Origin: Bradyrhizobium sp. LLZ17 | GTDB taxonomy: Bacteria > Pseudomonadota > Alphaproteobacteria > Rhizobiales > Xanthobacteraceae | DNA: 64,000 nucleotides | Direction of reading: 5' to 3' | Assembly (NCBI RefSeq): GCF_041200145.1 | Contig: NZ_CP165734.1 | Coordinates: 4,960,001-5,024,000, forward strand | In this document: positions 9,095-18,472 of the stretch, in pieces | Layout: each line of letters starts with the position of its first letter | How positions within the stretch are numbered: position 1 is the stretch's first letter | Made by a program: the position numbers and the translations under genes | Notes under the pieces: generated by a model | What the model was told of the DNA's origin: nothing | Seen by the model: only the letters and a program-made list of their open reading frames with translations | Database searches by the model: none

Positions 9095-9112
9095 ATGACG
9101 TTCACATGACTG
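9095..9112 (-). promoter_or_regulatory. Candidate PHO box upstream of ugpB
   Basis: Read on the minus strand there are two heptamers, CAGTCAT and ACGTCAT, separated by four bases. They resemble the PhoB half-site CTGTCAT with its 11-base repeat. The site is about 53 bases ahead of the ugpB start. Phosphate-starvation control of ugp genes is well established in other bacteria. Confidence 0.5.
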
Positions 9113-9273
9113 TGTAAGCGGGCGAAACGAAAGCGGCAAGCGCGGCAAAAAGAAAGCCGTCAAATAGGCGAAGGCCCAGCGCGCAGTCTCATCCATTCGC
9201 GGTGCACACACGCGCCCGCGCCGCAGTGCGGTATTGGATGTGTGAGGTCGACCATCGCACCGCGGCCTCCTTG

Positions 9274-9391
9274 CCTCTCCCGCTTGCGGGAGAGGTCGCG
9301 CCGAAGGCGCGGGTGAGGGTTCTCTCCTCCCGGGCATTGTCCCGTTGCGGAGACACCCTCTCACGAGCCCTCTCCGCAGGCGGGAGAGGGA
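9274..9391. repeat. Intergenic palindromic repeat, family A copy 1
   Basis: The element begins with a perfect palindrome CCTCTCCCGC/GCGGGAGAGG, then GTCGCGCCGAAGGCGCGGGTGA, and ends with CCCTCTCCGC..GCGGGAGAGGG. Nearly the same sequence recurs at 63848-63967 and, in inverted orientation, at 39822-39950. It occupies most of the 384-base gap between ugpB and the CoA transferase. The remainder holds the ugpB promoter region and no gene I can support. Confidence 0.85.
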
Positions 9392-9426
9392 GCGCACCTG
9401 GGCTGGAGTTCGGTCTTCGTGTTATG

Positions 9427-10632
9427 TTAGCGCTTGCGCTCGGGCCCGCAGACCGTGCCGGTCTCGACCATCGCGTCGATCTCGGCCCTGGAATAGCCGA
9501 ACTCGCCCAGCACCTCGGCGGCGTGCTGGCTGAATTTCGGCGGCAGGCGGCGCAGGCTCGGCTTGCTGCGATCGAGCCGGATCGGCGACGCCACGCCCTT
9601 GTACCAATCCTTTTCGATGACATCGCCGCGGGCGACCGTGTGCGGATTGGTCAGCGCCTGGTCGATCTTCTGTACGGGGCCTGCGGGCAGGCCCGCAGCA
9701 AGCAGACGATTGCACAGCGGCTCGGCCTCGTGCTGGCTGAACACCGCGGCAAGCTCGGCGCGCAGGGCCTCGCGATTGGCGATGCGGTCCTTGTTGCGGG
9801 CAAAGCGCGGATCGGTGCCGAGCTCGGGCTTGCCGATCTCCTTCGCGAGCTTGCGGAAGGTGCCGTCATTGCCCACGCCGATGAAGATGTCGTCGGTCCT
9901 GGTCGGGAAGATCGCATAAGGAACGAGATTGGGATGCTCGTTGCCGGTGAGCGACGGCGGCTTGCCGTGCATGAAATAATTCGCGGTGTGCGGATGCATG
10001 ATGGCAAGGCCGGTCTCGTACAGCGTCGTCTCCAGGAACTGACCCTGGCCCGAGCGCTGCCGCTCCGACAGAGCCATCAAAATGCCGATCGCCGCGTAGA
10101 GTCCCGTGGTGATGTCGACCAAGGGCACGCCGATCCGCATCGGCCCGCTCTCCGGCGAGCCGGTCGCCGCGATCATGCCGGTCATCGCCTGGATGATGGC
10201 GTCATAGCCGGGATTGCCGCCGCGCGGGCCGTCGGCGCCGAAGCCGCAGATCCGGCAATGCACGAGGCGCGGGAATTTTTCGCGCAAGTTCTCATTGCCG
10301 ATGCCCCATTTCTCCAGCGTGCCCGGCTTGAAATTCTCGATCAGGACGTCGGCCGTCTCGAGCATCTTGAGCAGCACGGCGCGGCCGCCTTCGGAGGCGA
10401 GGTCGAGGCCGATCGAGCGCTTGTTGCGGTTGATGCCGACGAAATAGGCCGCGTCTTCCTCGTGGAAGGGAGGGCCCCAGTCGCGCACCTCGTCGCCCGC
10501 CGGCGGCTCGACCTTGATCACGTCGGCGCCATGGTCGGCGAGAATCTGCGTGCAGTAGGGGCCGCCGAGCACGCGCGTGAGATCAATGACGCGCAGTCCG
10601 CTCATTGCGCCCGAAGCAGCTTCAGAACTCAT
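9427..10632 (-). CDS. CaiB/BaiF family CoA-transferase
   Basis: A 401-residue family III CoA-transferase, which moves CoA between carboxylic acids by a mixed-anhydride mechanism. The N-terminal motif GLRVIDLTRVLGGPYCTQILADHGADVIKVE is characteristic. The central NRNKRSIGLDL and the catalytic-Asp region (PLVDITTGLYA) are present. The acyl donor and acceptor cannot be told; formyl-CoA:oxalate and succinyl-CoA-dependent transferases belong to the same family. Same strand as the ugp genes but separated from them by a repeat, so probably an independent unit. An alternative start is MSGLRV, nine codons in. Confidence 0.88.
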   Translation of the reverse strand: MSSEAASGAMSGLRVIDLTRVLGGPYCTQILADHGADVIKVEPPAGDEVRDWGPPFHEEDAAYFVGINRNKRSIGLDLASEGGRAVLLKMLETADVLIENFKPGTLEKWGIGNENLREKFPRLVHCRICGFGADGPRGGNPGYDAIIQAMTGMIAATGSPESGPMRIGVPLVDITTGLYAAIGILMALSERQRSGQGQFLETTLYETGLAIMHPHTANYFMHGKPPSLTGNEHPNLVPYAIFPTRTDDIFIGVGNDGTFRKLAKEIGKPELGTDPRFARNKDRIANREALRAELAAVFSQHEAEPLCNRLLAAGLPAGPVQKIDQALTNPHTVARGDVIEKDWYKGVASPIRLDRSKPSLRRLPPKFSQHAAEVLGEFGYSRAEIDAMVETGTVCGPERKR

Positions 10633-10807
10633 GGCTTCGCTTCCCCTGTGTCGATATTGACCACAGGCCTAGCGAGGTTCCGGCATGCCAGCAATGGCTT
10701 GTTGCGTAGGGCCATATGCGGCGCACGCGCCGCAATCCCGCGGGATGGTAAATCAACGGAAATGGCCGGCCCGAGAGGATCCCGGGCCAGCCGATCCGCA
10801 TCTTCGA

Positions 10808-11233
10808 TCAGACCACCGTCAGGCGGACGTCGACATTGCCGCGCGTCGCGTTGGAGTACGGGCAGACCTGGTGCGCCTTCTCGACCAGCGCCTCGGCTTC
10901 CGCACGGGCAAGGCCCGGTAGCGACACGGCGAGATCGATGTCGAGGCCGAATCCGCCGGCCGCGCGTGGGCCGATGCCGACGGTCGAGGTGACGGAGGCG
11001 TCAGCGGGGACCTTCGGGCCGCCCTGCGAGGCCACGAACTTCATCGCGCCGATGAAGCAGGCGGCATAGCCGGCCGCAAACAGCTGTTCGGGGTTGTTGC
11101 CGGCGCCACCGCCGCCGCCGAGTTCCTTCGGCGTGGTCAGCTTGACGTCCAACGCGCCATCGAGGGTCGCGGCATGGCCGTCGCGGCCGCCGGTGGCTTT
11201 TGCACTGGTCTTGTAGAGGACATTCACCGACAT
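10808..11233 (-). CDS. ohr: Organic hydroperoxide resistance protein Ohr
   Basis: A 141-residue OsmC/Ohr-family thiol peroxidase that reduces organic and lipid hydroperoxides using lipoylated partners. The two redox cysteines are Cys59 (GYAACF) and Cys124 (HQVCPYS). The internal repeat [14 protein letters not shown] is typical of Ohr rather than OsmC. It is divergent from a MarR-type regulator with a reactive Cys18, and two palindromes lie between them, so this is the classical ohr/ohrR switch. Confidence 0.95.
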   Translation of the reverse strand: MSVNVLYKTSAKATGGRDGHAATLDGALDVKLTTPKELGGGGGAGNNPEQLFAAGYAACFIGAMKFVASQGGPKVPADASVTSTVGIGPRAAGGFGLDIDLAVSLPGLARAEAEALVEKAHQVCPYSNATRGNVDVRLTVV

Positions 11234-11276
11234 TTTCGTCTCCCTGTTTTCCTGTTGGGTGCGGCTTATATGGCAG

Positions 11277-11289
11277 ACAATTAGATTGT
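11277..11289. promoter_or_regulatory. Candidate OhrR operator 1
   Basis: ACAAT-TAG-ATTGT, a perfect five-base inverted repeat in the ohr/ohrR intergenic region. It is AT-rich against a GC-rich background and resembles OhrR boxes built from ACAATT/AATTGT. Confidence 0.6.
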
Positions 11290-11319
11290 GCGCAATTTAA
11301 ATCAGGCCGCCTCACATTT

Positions 11320-11333
11320 AATTGTTCGCAATT
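11320..11333. promoter_or_regulatory. Candidate OhrR operator 2
   Basis: AATTG-TTCG-CAATT, a second perfect inverted repeat 30 bases from the first. Together they could bind two OhrR dimers and control both divergent promoters. Confidence 0.55.
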
Positions 11334-11387
11334 GAATGCGCGGCCGCCAGGTCCCAGAATGACAGGACGAATCTCGTGAGATCGAAC

Positions 11388-11846
11388 ATGGCCCGGAAAC
11401 ACTCCGCGGTGGACCCGCTGCGGCTCGACAATCAAATCTGCTTCGCGGTCTATTCCGCCGCGCATGCCTTCAACCGCGTCTACAAGCCGCTGCTCGACCG
11501 GCTCGGCCTCACCTATCCGCAATATCTGGTGATGCTGGTGCTGTGGGAGCGCGACGACGTGCCCGTGAGGGACATTGGCGAAAAGCTGTTTCTGGATTCG
11601 GGCACCCTGACGCCGCTGTTGAAGCGGCTCGAGGCCGCCCATCTGGTCAAGCGCACGCGCTCGAGCGAGGACGAGCGCCAGGTGCTGATCGCGCTGACGC
11701 CCCAGGGGCACGCGTTGAAGGAGAAAGCGCGCGCCGTGCCGCAGTCGATCCTGGCGGCATCGGATTGCTCGGTGTCGGAGCTGGTGGCGATGAAAGACGA
11801 GATCGTGGCGCTACGCGACCGGCTCAATGCGGTGATCAGAGAGTAG
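11388..11846 (+). CDS. ohrR: MarR family regulator OhrR
   Basis: A 152-residue winged-helix repressor. Cys18 lies in the N-terminal motif LDNQICFAVYSA, the position of the peroxide-sensing cysteine in OhrR. The recognition region reads LFLDSGTLTPLLKRLE, and the wing RTRSSEDERQVLIALT. ATG 11388 is chosen because the N-terminus then matches OhrR proteins; an upstream frame from 11322 would overlap an operator. It should repress ohr until oxidised by organic hydroperoxides. Confidence 0.92.
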   Translation: MARKHSAVDPLRLDNQICFAVYSAAHAFNRVYKPLLDRLGLTYPQYLVMLVLWERDDVPVRDIGEKLFLDSGTLTPLLKRLEAAHLVKRTRSSEDERQVLIALTPQGHALKEKARAVPQSILAASDCSVSELVAMKDEIVALRDRLNAVIRE

Positions 11847-11875
11847 GGGAGTCCGTCAGTCCGTCTTCGCCGGAC

Positions 11876-11936
11876 ACCACGCTTCGCCCTTCGGGCTGTG
11901 CGCGGCTGCGCCACGCGTAGCCCGAAGGGCGAAGCG

Positions 11937-11940
<4 letters not shown>
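11876..11940. repeat. Perfect inverted repeat abutting tRNA-Ala
   Basis: Arms of 22 bases (11876-11897 and 11919-11940) are perfectly complementary; each reads ACCACGCTTCGCCCTTCGGG plus CT in the respective orientation. The right arm includes the last four bases of the tRNA gene, including its CCA end. It may act as a stem-loop at the tRNA 3' end, or be a member of a dispersed repeat family. Confidence 0.8.
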
Positions 11941-12012
<72 letters not shown>

Positions 12013-12078
12013 TTAACCGTCCGGCGCGCCTTGGGCGACGCGTCGGATGAGACCCAGAACCACAGTTCTGGGATTATC

Positions 12079-12486
12079 TCAAGTCTCTTCATCACCTACG
12101 ACGTCACCAATGATGTCGGTCACGTCCTCGTCGCCCTCTTCGTCGTCGGCGATGAAGGTCGAATCATCGTCGTCATCGTCCTCGATGGTCTCGTCGACCT
12201 CGATGTCGTCTTCAGATTCGGGCACGACGGCCTTGACCTTGCCGGTGTTCTCCTCGGCATCGGCCTCCTCGAGCGACACCGTCTCTTCGGTCTCGACCGG
12301 CTCCGGCGTCGTGTCGGCAGCCGGCGCGTGCCGGGCTTCCGCGCGGGTCGCGCGAGCCGGCGCCACCGGGGCAATCGGCACCACTTCGCCGGTATAGGGC
12401 GAGATCACCGGATTCTTGTTGAGGTCATAGAATTTCTTGCCCGTAGTCGGGCAAATACGTTTGGTTCCGAGTTCGGACTTGGCCAC
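12079..12486 (-). CDS. TIGR02300 (FYDLN acid) family protein
   Basis: A 135-residue protein. The N-terminus has the family hallmark ICPTTGKKFYDLNK followed by PVISPYTG, then an alanine/proline-rich linker and a very acidic tail (runs such as EDDDDDD, about residues 92-135). This family is found across alphaproteobacteria with unknown function. The CP..G..FYDLN..P..SPYTG pattern looks like a degenerate metal ribbon, but only one cysteine is present here, which argues against zinc binding. It sits just downstream of aroA on the opposite strand. Confidence 0.9.
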   Translation of the reverse strand: MAKSELGTKRICPTTGKKFYDLNKNPVISPYTGEVVPIAPVAPARATRAEARHAPAADTTPEPVETEETVSLEEADAEENTGKVKAVVPESEDDIEVDETIEDDDDDDSTFIADDEEGDEDVTDIIGDVVGDEET

Positions 12487-12644
12487 GGCAGAGGAATCCT
12501 GGAATGTCTGAAAAGCGGTGTCTCACTTGGCTAGTTGGCGGCCCGCTGTCAATAGCGCATTACGGGAGAACGACATGCCGTGACGGAGCGCGGACCATGT
12601 GATACCTGCGCTCCACCCGTAAGGGGACATCCAAGGACACAATC

Positions 12645-13982
12645 TTGACCCATTCCGACCAACCGAGGCCGCTCAAGTCTCGCTCCAGCGGCCCCCTGAC
12701 CGGGAAAGTACGGGTGCCGGGGGACAAGTCGATTTCCCACCGCGCCCTCATCCTGGGCGCGCTTGCGGTCGGCGAGACCCGGATTTCGGGCCTGCTGGAG
12801 GGCGAGGACGTCCTGAACACCGCAAAGTCCATGCAGGCGCTCGGCGCCAAAGTCGAACGCACCGGAGATTTTGCCTGGACCGTGCACGGCGTCGGCGTCG
12901 CGGGCTTCGCCCAGCCGAAGGCGCCGCTGGATTTTGGCAACTCCGGCACCGGCTGCAGACTGGTGATGGGCGCCGTCGCGGGCTGTCCGATCACGGCGGT
13001 TTTTGACGGCGATGCCTCGCTCCGCACTCGCCCGATGCGCCGAATCCTGGATCCGCTTGAAAAGATGGGCGCCAGGGTCGTTTCCGGCGGCGAAGGCGGC
13101 CGTCTGCCGCTGACCGTCCAGGGCGCGCGCGATCCGCTGCCGATCACCTACAAAACCCCGGTCGCCTCGGCCCAGATCAAATCGGCCGTGCTGCTGGCGG
13201 GTCTCGCTGCGCCGGGCAGCACGACGGTCATCGAGTCTGACGCCAGCCGCGACCACACCGAGCTGATGCTGAAGCATTTCGGTGCCGACATCACCTCGAC
13301 GCCCGAAGGCGCGCACGGCCGCCGTATCACGCTCGTGGGTCAACCTGAATTGCACGGCGCCACCGTGATTGTTCCCGCCGATCCCTCCTCCGCGGCGTTT
13401 CCGCTCGTCGCGGCGCTGATCGTCGAAGGCTCCGATATCGTTCTGTCTGATGTCATGACCAATCCGCTGCGCACCGGGCTGTTTACGACACTCCGCGAGA
13501 TGGGCGCCTCGATTGAGGAAAGCGAAGTGCGCGGCGATGCCGGCGAGCCGATGGCGAAATTGCGCGTGCGTGCCTCGAAACTGCGCGGCGTCGAGGTGCC
13601 GCCGGAGCGCGCGCCCTCGATGATCGACGAATATCTCGTGCTGGCGGTCGCGGCCTCGTTTGCCGAGGGCACGACCGTCATGCGCGGCCTGCAAGAGCTG
13701 CGCGTCAAGGAATCCGACCGCCTTGAGGCCACCGCAGCCATGCTGCGTGCCAACGGCGTGAAGGTCGAAATCTCCGGCGATGATTTGATCGTCGAAGGCC
13801 GCGGCCATGTCCCCGGCGGCGGCCTCGTCGCCACGCACATGGACCATCGCATCGCGATGTCCGCGCTGGTGATGGGTTGCGCGTCCGACCAGCCAGTGAC
13901 AGTCGACGACACCGCCTTCATCGCCACCAGCTTCCCGGATTTCATTCCGATGATGCGTTCGCTTGGAGCCGAGTTTTCATGA
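12645..13982 (+). CDS. aroA: 3-phosphoshikimate 1-carboxyvinyltransferase (EPSP synthase)
   Basis: A 445-residue EPSP synthase that joins phosphoenolpyruvate to shikimate-3-phosphate in the aromatic amino acid pathway. The N-terminal motif [15 protein letters not shown] carries the substrate-binding Lys-Ser pair, GNSGTGCRL (the GNAGT-type loop) follows, and the C-terminal motif LRVKESDRL is intact. The active-site glycine-alanine region reads GNSGTG. The start is a TTG at 12645, chosen because it gives the standard N-terminus. First gene of a likely aroA-hypothetical-cmk-rpsA unit. Confidence 0.95.
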   Translation: MTHSDQPRPLKSRSSGPLTGKVRVPGDKSISHRALILGALAVGETRISGLLEGEDVLNTAKSMQALGAKVERTGDFAWTVHGVGVAGFAQPKAPLDFGNSGTGCRLVMGAVAGCPITAVFDGDASLRTRPMRRILDPLEKMGARVVSGGEGGRLPLTVQGARDPLPITYKTPVASAQIKSAVLLAGLAAPGSTTVIESDASRDHTELMLKHFGADITSTPEGAHGRRITLVGQPELHGATVIVPADPSSAAFPLVAALIVEGSDIVLSDVMTNPLRTGLFTTLREMGASIEESEVRGDAGEPMAKLRVRASKLRGVEVPPERAPSMIDEYLVLAVAASFAEGTTVMRGLQELRVKESDRLEATAAMLRANGVKVEISGDDLIVEGRGHVPGGGLVATHMDHRIAMSALVMGCASDQPVTVDDTAFIATSFPDFIPMMRSLGAEFS

Positions 13983-14041
13983 GGCCGCGGCCATGAGTGC
14001 TGCCTTGGACCGCGACGCTTTGGAGCTAGGGAGAGCCACGG

Positions 14042-14449
14042 ATGCGCCCGAATACCCTCGCTGAGGCCGTCGACCGCATCTGTGCTGGTGCGGCTCAGGA
14101 CACTACGCTGGCTGAATTCCTCGACACGTTCGATCTGGCTGGAACGAGCCGCGCTCAATACGAGACGATCGAGGACGAGCCGGTACTGACGCGCAACGAT
14201 CGGCTCGATGCCCTGGTCGGCGCGATCGCCGAATATCTGGCAAAGCAGCGCCGCCTCGGGCAGGTGCCGGCGTGGGTCTGCGATCCGGCCCGTCGCCTTG
14301 CCGAGCCGTGGTTCACCGCATCGTCTCCGTCGGATGCGATGCGCGAATATCTCACCTATGCGAGTCCCGCTGAATTTGCTTCTCGCAACATCTTTACCGA
14401 AGAGCGGCCATTGCGGCGCGCCCGCGGGCCCCACACAGCCAAGGTTTGA
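14042..14449 (+). CDS. Conserved hypothetical protein between aroA and cmk
   Basis: A 135-residue soluble protein I cannot assign. It has no signal peptide or membrane segment; the first half is predicted helical ([25 protein letters not shown]), and a tryptophan-rich middle reads [16 protein letters not shown]. It sits 59 bases after aroA and ends 5 bases before cmk, so it is very likely co-transcribed with both. The tail [11 protein letters not shown] is basic. The N-terminal half resembles short alphaproteobacterial proteins of unknown function. Confidence 0.7.
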   Translation: MRPNTLAEAVDRICAGAAQDTTLAEFLDTFDLAGTSRAQYETIEDEPVLTRNDRLDALVGAIAEYLAKQRRLGQVPAWVCDPARRLAEPWFTASSPSDAMREYLTYASPAEFASRNIFTEERPLRRARGPHTAKV

Positions 14450-14454
14450 GTGAC

Positions 14455-15093
14455 ATGATCATCGCCATCGACGGACCCGCGGCCTCGGGCAAGGGGACGC
14501 TCGGCAAGCGCCTCGCCCATCATTATGGCTATCGTCACCTCGATACCGGCGTGATCTATCGCGCCGTGGCCTATGCCCTGATGCAGTCGGGCCACGATCT
14601 TCGGGACGAAGCGGCAGCAGTCGCGGCGGCTATGGAACTCGATCCCGAGAGGTTCGGTAACCCTGCCCTGAAGACCCAGAAGGTGGGCGAAGGCGCCTCG
14701 ATTGTCTCAGCGATCCCCAGGGTTCGCGAGGCCCTGGTCAGTTTCCAGCGGCAATTCGCCGCCGATCCTCCGGGCGCGGTGCTTGACGGCCGGGACATTG
14801 GAACCGTGATCTGCCCCCATGCCGACGTGAAGATTTTCGTCGTCGCCGACCCCAAGGTCCGCGCCCGCCGCCGCACCATGGAGGCCAGAGCGCGGGGCGA
14901 GGAGGCGGACGAGGCGGCCGTGCTCGCCGACATCATCCAGCGCGACGAGCGGGACAAGAACCGGCCGATTGCGCCTTTAAAACCCGCCCCCGATGCTTAC
15001 TTGCTAGATAACTCCCAACTGGATATAGAAGGCGGCGTCCGGGCCGCCATCGACATTATCGAGGCCGTCCGAGCGGGCCGTCCGCGGGGTTAA
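14455..15093 (+). CDS. cmk: Cytidylate kinase
   Basis: A 212-residue (d)CMP kinase that phosphorylates CMP and dCMP. The P-loop is GPAASGKGT (residues 7-15), [10 protein letters not shown] is the CMP-binding segment, LDGRDIGTV is the conserved middle motif, and the lid arginines lie in [10 protein letters not shown] and [12 protein letters not shown] 14455 is favoured over a start three codons earlier because MIIAIDGP is the family start. The cmk-rpsA order is widely conserved in bacteria. Confidence 0.95.
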   Translation: MIIAIDGPAASGKGTLGKRLAHHYGYRHLDTGVIYRAVAYALMQSGHDLRDEAAAVAAAMELDPERFGNPALKTQKVGEGASIVSAIPRVREALVSFQRQFAADPPGAVLDGRDIGTVICPHADVKIFVVADPKVRARRRTMEARARGEEADEAAVLADIIQRDERDKNRPIAPLKPAPDAYLLDNSQLDIEGGVRAAIDIIEAVRAGRPRG

Positions 15094-15149
15094 GCCGCGG
15101 TTGTCATTGGAGGAAGCGCCCGCTCCCGCTCTTTGAGGTCGATACATCA

Positions 15150-15167
15150 GGTCCCTCGGTTGGGACC
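15150..15167 (+). other. Hairpin in the cmk-rpsA spacer
   Basis: GGTCCC and GGGACC form a six-base stem with loop TCGGTT. There is no T-run, so it may be a leader structure of rpsA or part of a weak termination signal after cmk. The rest of the 266-base spacer shows no gene. Confidence 0.35.
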
Positions 15168-15359
15168 GGTGCGATCCAGGCTCCGGACAAAGATTTCCAC
15201 GTATCGGACGTGCGGGCCTCAGCCGGCCCGCTTCCGCTGTTCCGGCGCCAAGCCGCGGCAGCGAGCGGTCGCTCGAAGGTTTTGCGGACCTTCCGACACT
15301 GCACGCGCGATATGTCCTTGAACCCAACGGCCGGCAAGACGTCCGCAACTGGAGAACAA

Positions 15360-17063
15360 ATGGTTTCGACTTCCGCTGATACCTACAGCCCCTCGCGCGA
15401 TGATTTCGCCGCGATGCTCGATGAGTCCTTCGCAGGTGGCAACCTGCAGGAGAGCTCCGTCATCAAGGGCAGGGTTGTTGCAATTGAAAAGGACATGGCC
15501 GTCATCGACGTCGGCCTGAAGACCGAGGGCCGCGTTGCGTTGCGCGAATTCTCCGGCCCCGGCCGTGACAGCGAGCTCAAGGTCGGCGACGAGGTGGAAG
15601 TATTCCTCGATCGCATCGAAAACGCCCTTGGCGAAGCCGTGCTGTCGCGCGACAAGGCGCGCCGGGAAGAGAGCTGGGGCAAGCTCGAAAAGGCGTTCCA
15701 GAACAACGAAAAGGTCACGGGCGTCATCTTCAACCAGGTCAAGGGCGGCTTCACCGTCGACCTCGACGGCGCCGTTGCCTTCTTGCCGCGCTCGCAGGTC
15801 GACATCCGTCCGATCCGCGACGTCGCGCCGCTGATGAACAACGCGCAGCCGTTCCAGATCCTCAAGATGGACCGCCGCCGCGGCAACATCGTCGTGTCCC
15901 GCCGCACGGTGCTGGAAGAGACCCGCGCCGAGCAGCGTCAGGAGCTGGTGCAGAACCTCGAAGAGGGTCAGGTCATCGACGGCGTGGTCAAGAACATCAC
16001 CGATTACGGTGCGTTCGTTGATCTCGGCGGCATCGACGGCCTGCTGCACGTCACCGACATCGCGTGGCGCCGCGTCAACCACCCGACCGAGGTGCTCTCG
16101 ATCGGTCAGACCGTGAAGGTCAAGATCATCAAGATCAACCACGAGACGCACCGCATCTCGCTGGGCATGAAGCAGCTGCTGGATGATCCGTGGCAGGGCA
16201 TCGAAGCCAAGTACCCGCTGGGTGCGCGCTTCACCGGCCGTGTCACCAACATCACCGACTACGGCGCGTTCGTCGAGCTCGAGCCGGGCATCGAAGGCTT
16301 GATCCACGTCTCCGAGATGTCGTGGACCAAGAAGAACATGCACCCCGGCAAGATCGTGTCGACCTCGCAGGAAGTCGAAGTGCAGGTGCTGGAAGTCGAT
16401 TCCGTCAAGCGCCGCATCTCGCTCGGCCTCAAGCAGACCATGCGCAATCCCTGGGAGGTCTTCGTCGAAGGTCATCCGACCGGTTCGACGGTCGAGGGCG
16501 AGGTCAAGAATAAGACCGAGTTCGGCCTGTTCCTGGGTCTCGAGGGCGACGTCGACGGCATGGTCCATCTCTCCGACCTCGACTGGAAGCTTCCGGGCGA
16601 GCAGGTGATCGACAACTACAAGAAGGGCGACGTGGTGAAAGCCGTGGTGCTCGATGTGGACGTCGAGAAGGAGCGTATCTCGCTCGGCATCAAGCAGCTC
16701 GAAGGAGACCCCTTCGCCGAGCCGGGCGATGTCAAGAAGGGCGCTGTCGTGACCTGCGAAGTGCTCGAAGTGAAGGAAAGCGGCATCGAGGTGAAGATCA
16801 CCGGTACCGACTTCTCGACCTTCATCAAGCGCTCGGAGCTCGCCCGTGACCGCAACGACCAGCGCGCCGAACGCTTCGCCGTCGGCGAGAAGGTCGATGC
16901 AAGGGTGATCCAGTTCGACAAGAAGGCCCGCAAGGTCCAGGTGTCGATCAAGGCGCTCGAAGTCGCCGAAGAGAAGGAAGCCATCGCGCAGTACGGCTCC
17001 TCCGATTCGGGAGCGACGCTCGGCGACATCCTCGGCACCGCGCTCAAGAACCGCGACAAGTAA
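15360..17063 (+). CDS. rpsA: 30S ribosomal protein S1
   Basis: A 567-residue S1 protein with six consecutive S1/OB RNA-binding repeats, visible as recurring blocks such as VVKNITDYGAFVDLGGIDGLLH, VTNITDYGAFVELEPGIEGLIH and VKNKTEFGLFLGLEGDVDGMVH. S1 helps mRNA bind to the 30S subunit. The frame is open 50 codons further upstream, but ATG 15360, preceded by GGAGAACAA, gives the normal N-terminus (MVSTSADTYSPSRDDFAAML). A strong terminator follows at 17091-17116. Confidence 0.97.
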   Translation: MVSTSADTYSPSRDDFAAMLDESFAGGNLQESSVIKGRVVAIEKDMAVIDVGLKTEGRVALREFSGPGRDSELKVGDEVEVFLDRIENALGEAVLSRDKARREESWGKLEKAFQNNEKVTGVIFNQVKGGFTVDLDGAVAFLPRSQVDIRPIRDVAPLMNNAQPFQILKMDRRRGNIVVSRRTVLEETRAEQRQELVQNLEEGQVIDGVVKNITDYGAFVDLGGIDGLLHVTDIAWRRVNHPTEVLSIGQTVKVKIIKINHETHRISLGMKQLLDDPWQGIEAKYPLGARFTGRVTNITDYGAFVELEPGIEGLIHVSEMSWTKKNMHPGKIVSTSQEVEVQVLEVDSVKRRISLGLKQTMRNPWEVFVEGHPTGSTVEGEVKNKTEFGLFLGLEGDVDGMVHLSDLDWKLPGEQVIDNYKKGDVVKAVVLDVDVEKERISLGIKQLEGDPFAEPGDVKKGAVVTCEVLEVKESGIEVKITGTDFSTFIKRSELARDRNDQRAERFAVGEKVDARVIQFDKKARKVQVSIKALEVAEEKEAIAQYGSSDSGATLGDILGTALKNRDK

Positions 17064-17090
17064 GCGAAACGCCTGTTTCGCAACCATCAA

Positions 17091-17116
17091 AGCCCCGGCG
17101 CGAGCCGGGGCTTTTT
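17091..17116 (+). terminator. Rho-independent terminator of rpsA
   Basis: The stem AGCCCCGGC/GCCGGGGCT has a four-base loop GCGA and is followed directly by TTTT, 28 bases after the rpsA stop. Confidence 0.93.
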
Positions 17117-17125
17117 GTTGTGCCT

Positions 17126-17199
17126 GTAGCCCGGATGGAGCGCAGCGCAATCCGGGAGAGGCGAGAACCCCGGATTGCGCTGCGCTCCATCCGGGTTAC
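17126..17199. repeat. Long inverted repeat downstream of rpsA
   Basis: Two 31-base arms (17126-17156 and 17169-17199) built on GTAGCCCGGATGGAGCGCAG are complementary with a single mismatch, separated by 12 bases. This is a well-known style of dispersed intergenic palindrome in Bradyrhizobium and relatives. Confidence 0.85.
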
Positions 17200-17310
17200 G
17201 CGGCAGAGCCTTGTTTTCTTCAAATTGCGCCGCAATTGATGTATCCAGATAAGCCAATGGTCACGCTGTGACGGCACAACGCGGTTGGCTTCCCACCTGG
17301 AGATATTCCG

Positions 17311-18291
17311 ATGTCGCTCGATTCGGACATCATCGTCGATCGCCGCAGGATCCGCCGCAAGCTGACCTTCTGGCGCGTCGTGGCCGCGGTGATCGCGATC
17401 GCGGCGATCGCGGCTTTTGCGCTGATCGCGACGCCCGGCGCGCGCGGCAGCTTCGCCTCCGCCGGCTCGATCGCGCGCGTGGAGATCGACGGCCTGATCC
17501 GCAGCGATTCCGACCGCACGCGGGCACTGGAGCGGCTCGCGAACTCGCAGGCCGCGGCCGTCATCGTCCACGTCAACTCGCCGGGCGGCACCACCGCGGG
17601 CTCCGAACAGCTCTATGACTCGCTGACGCGGCTGAAGGCGAAGAAGCCGGTCGTCGTCGTGGTCGAGGGGCTTGCCGCGTCGGGCGGCTACATCACCGCG
17701 ATTGCGAGCGACCACATCATCGCCCAGCAGAGCTCACTGGTCGGGTCGATCGGCGTGCTGTTCCAGTACCCCAACGTCGCCGAGCTGCTCAAGACCATCG
17801 GCGTCAAGGTCGAGGAAGTGAAGTCCTCGCCACTGAAGGCCGCGCCCAACGGTTTTGAGCCGACCAGCCCTGAAGCTCGTGCCGCGCTCGACGCGCTGGT
17901 GAAGGATTCCTATGCCTGGTTCAAGGATCTGGTGAAGCAACGCCGTGGCATGGATGACACGCAGCTCGAAAAAGTTGCCGATGGCCGCGTCTTCACCGGG
18001 CGCCAGGCGATCGACCTCAAGCTGATCGACCAGCTCGGCGACGAGAAGACGGCCGTGACCTGGCTGGAGGAGCAGAAGGGCGTTAAAAAGGGCCTCACCG
18101 TGCGCGATTACAAGCTGGAGCCCCGGTTCAGCGACCTGACGTTCCTCAAGACGGCCGCCTCGGTGACGCTGGAAGCGCTTGGTTTAGGCTCGATTGCGCA
18201 CCAGATCGAAAAAGCCGGCGTCGTGCAGGCGGTCGATCGCTTCGGCATGGATGGAATGCTGGCCCTGTGGCAGCCGGCCGCGTCGAATTGA
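17311..18291 (+). CDS. sppA: Signal peptide peptidase SppA
   Basis: A 326-residue membrane-anchored serine protease of family S49 that digests cleaved signal peptides. A single N-terminal transmembrane segment spans about residues 21-42. The catalytic Ser lies in GLAASGGYITA, the general-base Lys in SSPLKAAP, and the oxyanion region in NSPGGTTAGS. Length fits the short SppA36K type. It precedes ihfB, an arrangement common in rhizobia. Confidence 0.93.
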   Translation: MSLDSDIIVDRRRIRRKLTFWRVVAAVIAIAAIAAFALIATPGARGSFASAGSIARVEIDGLIRSDSDRTRALERLANSQAAAVIVHVNSPGGTTAGSEQLYDSLTRLKAKKPVVVVVEGLAASGGYITAIASDHIIAQQSSLVGSIGVLFQYPNVAELLKTIGVKVEEVKSSPLKAAPNGFEPTSPEARAALDALVKDSYAWFKDLVKQRRGMDDTQLEKVADGRVFTGRQAIDLKLIDQLGDEKTAVTWLEEQKGVKKGLTVRDYKLEPRFSDLTFLKTAASVTLEALGLGSIAHQIEKAGVVQAVDRFGMDGMLALWQPAASN

Positions 18292-18472
18292 CCGAACTCA
18301 ATGGAACCGAGCGAGCTTGCGACGGCTTTCCCGTTTAGCGGGTGGTGCGTCGGCCTGCTTTTTCGGCATTTGTCACGCATTTTCACGACGCTCAACCTTC
18401 ATTTAGCGTCTTGACAGATCAAGGCATTTTCACGGAAATGGTCATCCGCACGCTTCCGGGTCCTATCTCTCG

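Noticed and set aside
9274..9391. A CRISPR-like array
   Set aside because: There are single palindromes, not multiple equal spacers between direct repeats, and no cas genes are nearby.
15219..17150. A 643-codon open frame on the minus strand across rpsA
   Set aside because: It is antisense to a highly conserved ribosomal gene, and its translation is low-complexity with no domain. Long shadow frames are common in GC-rich genomes.
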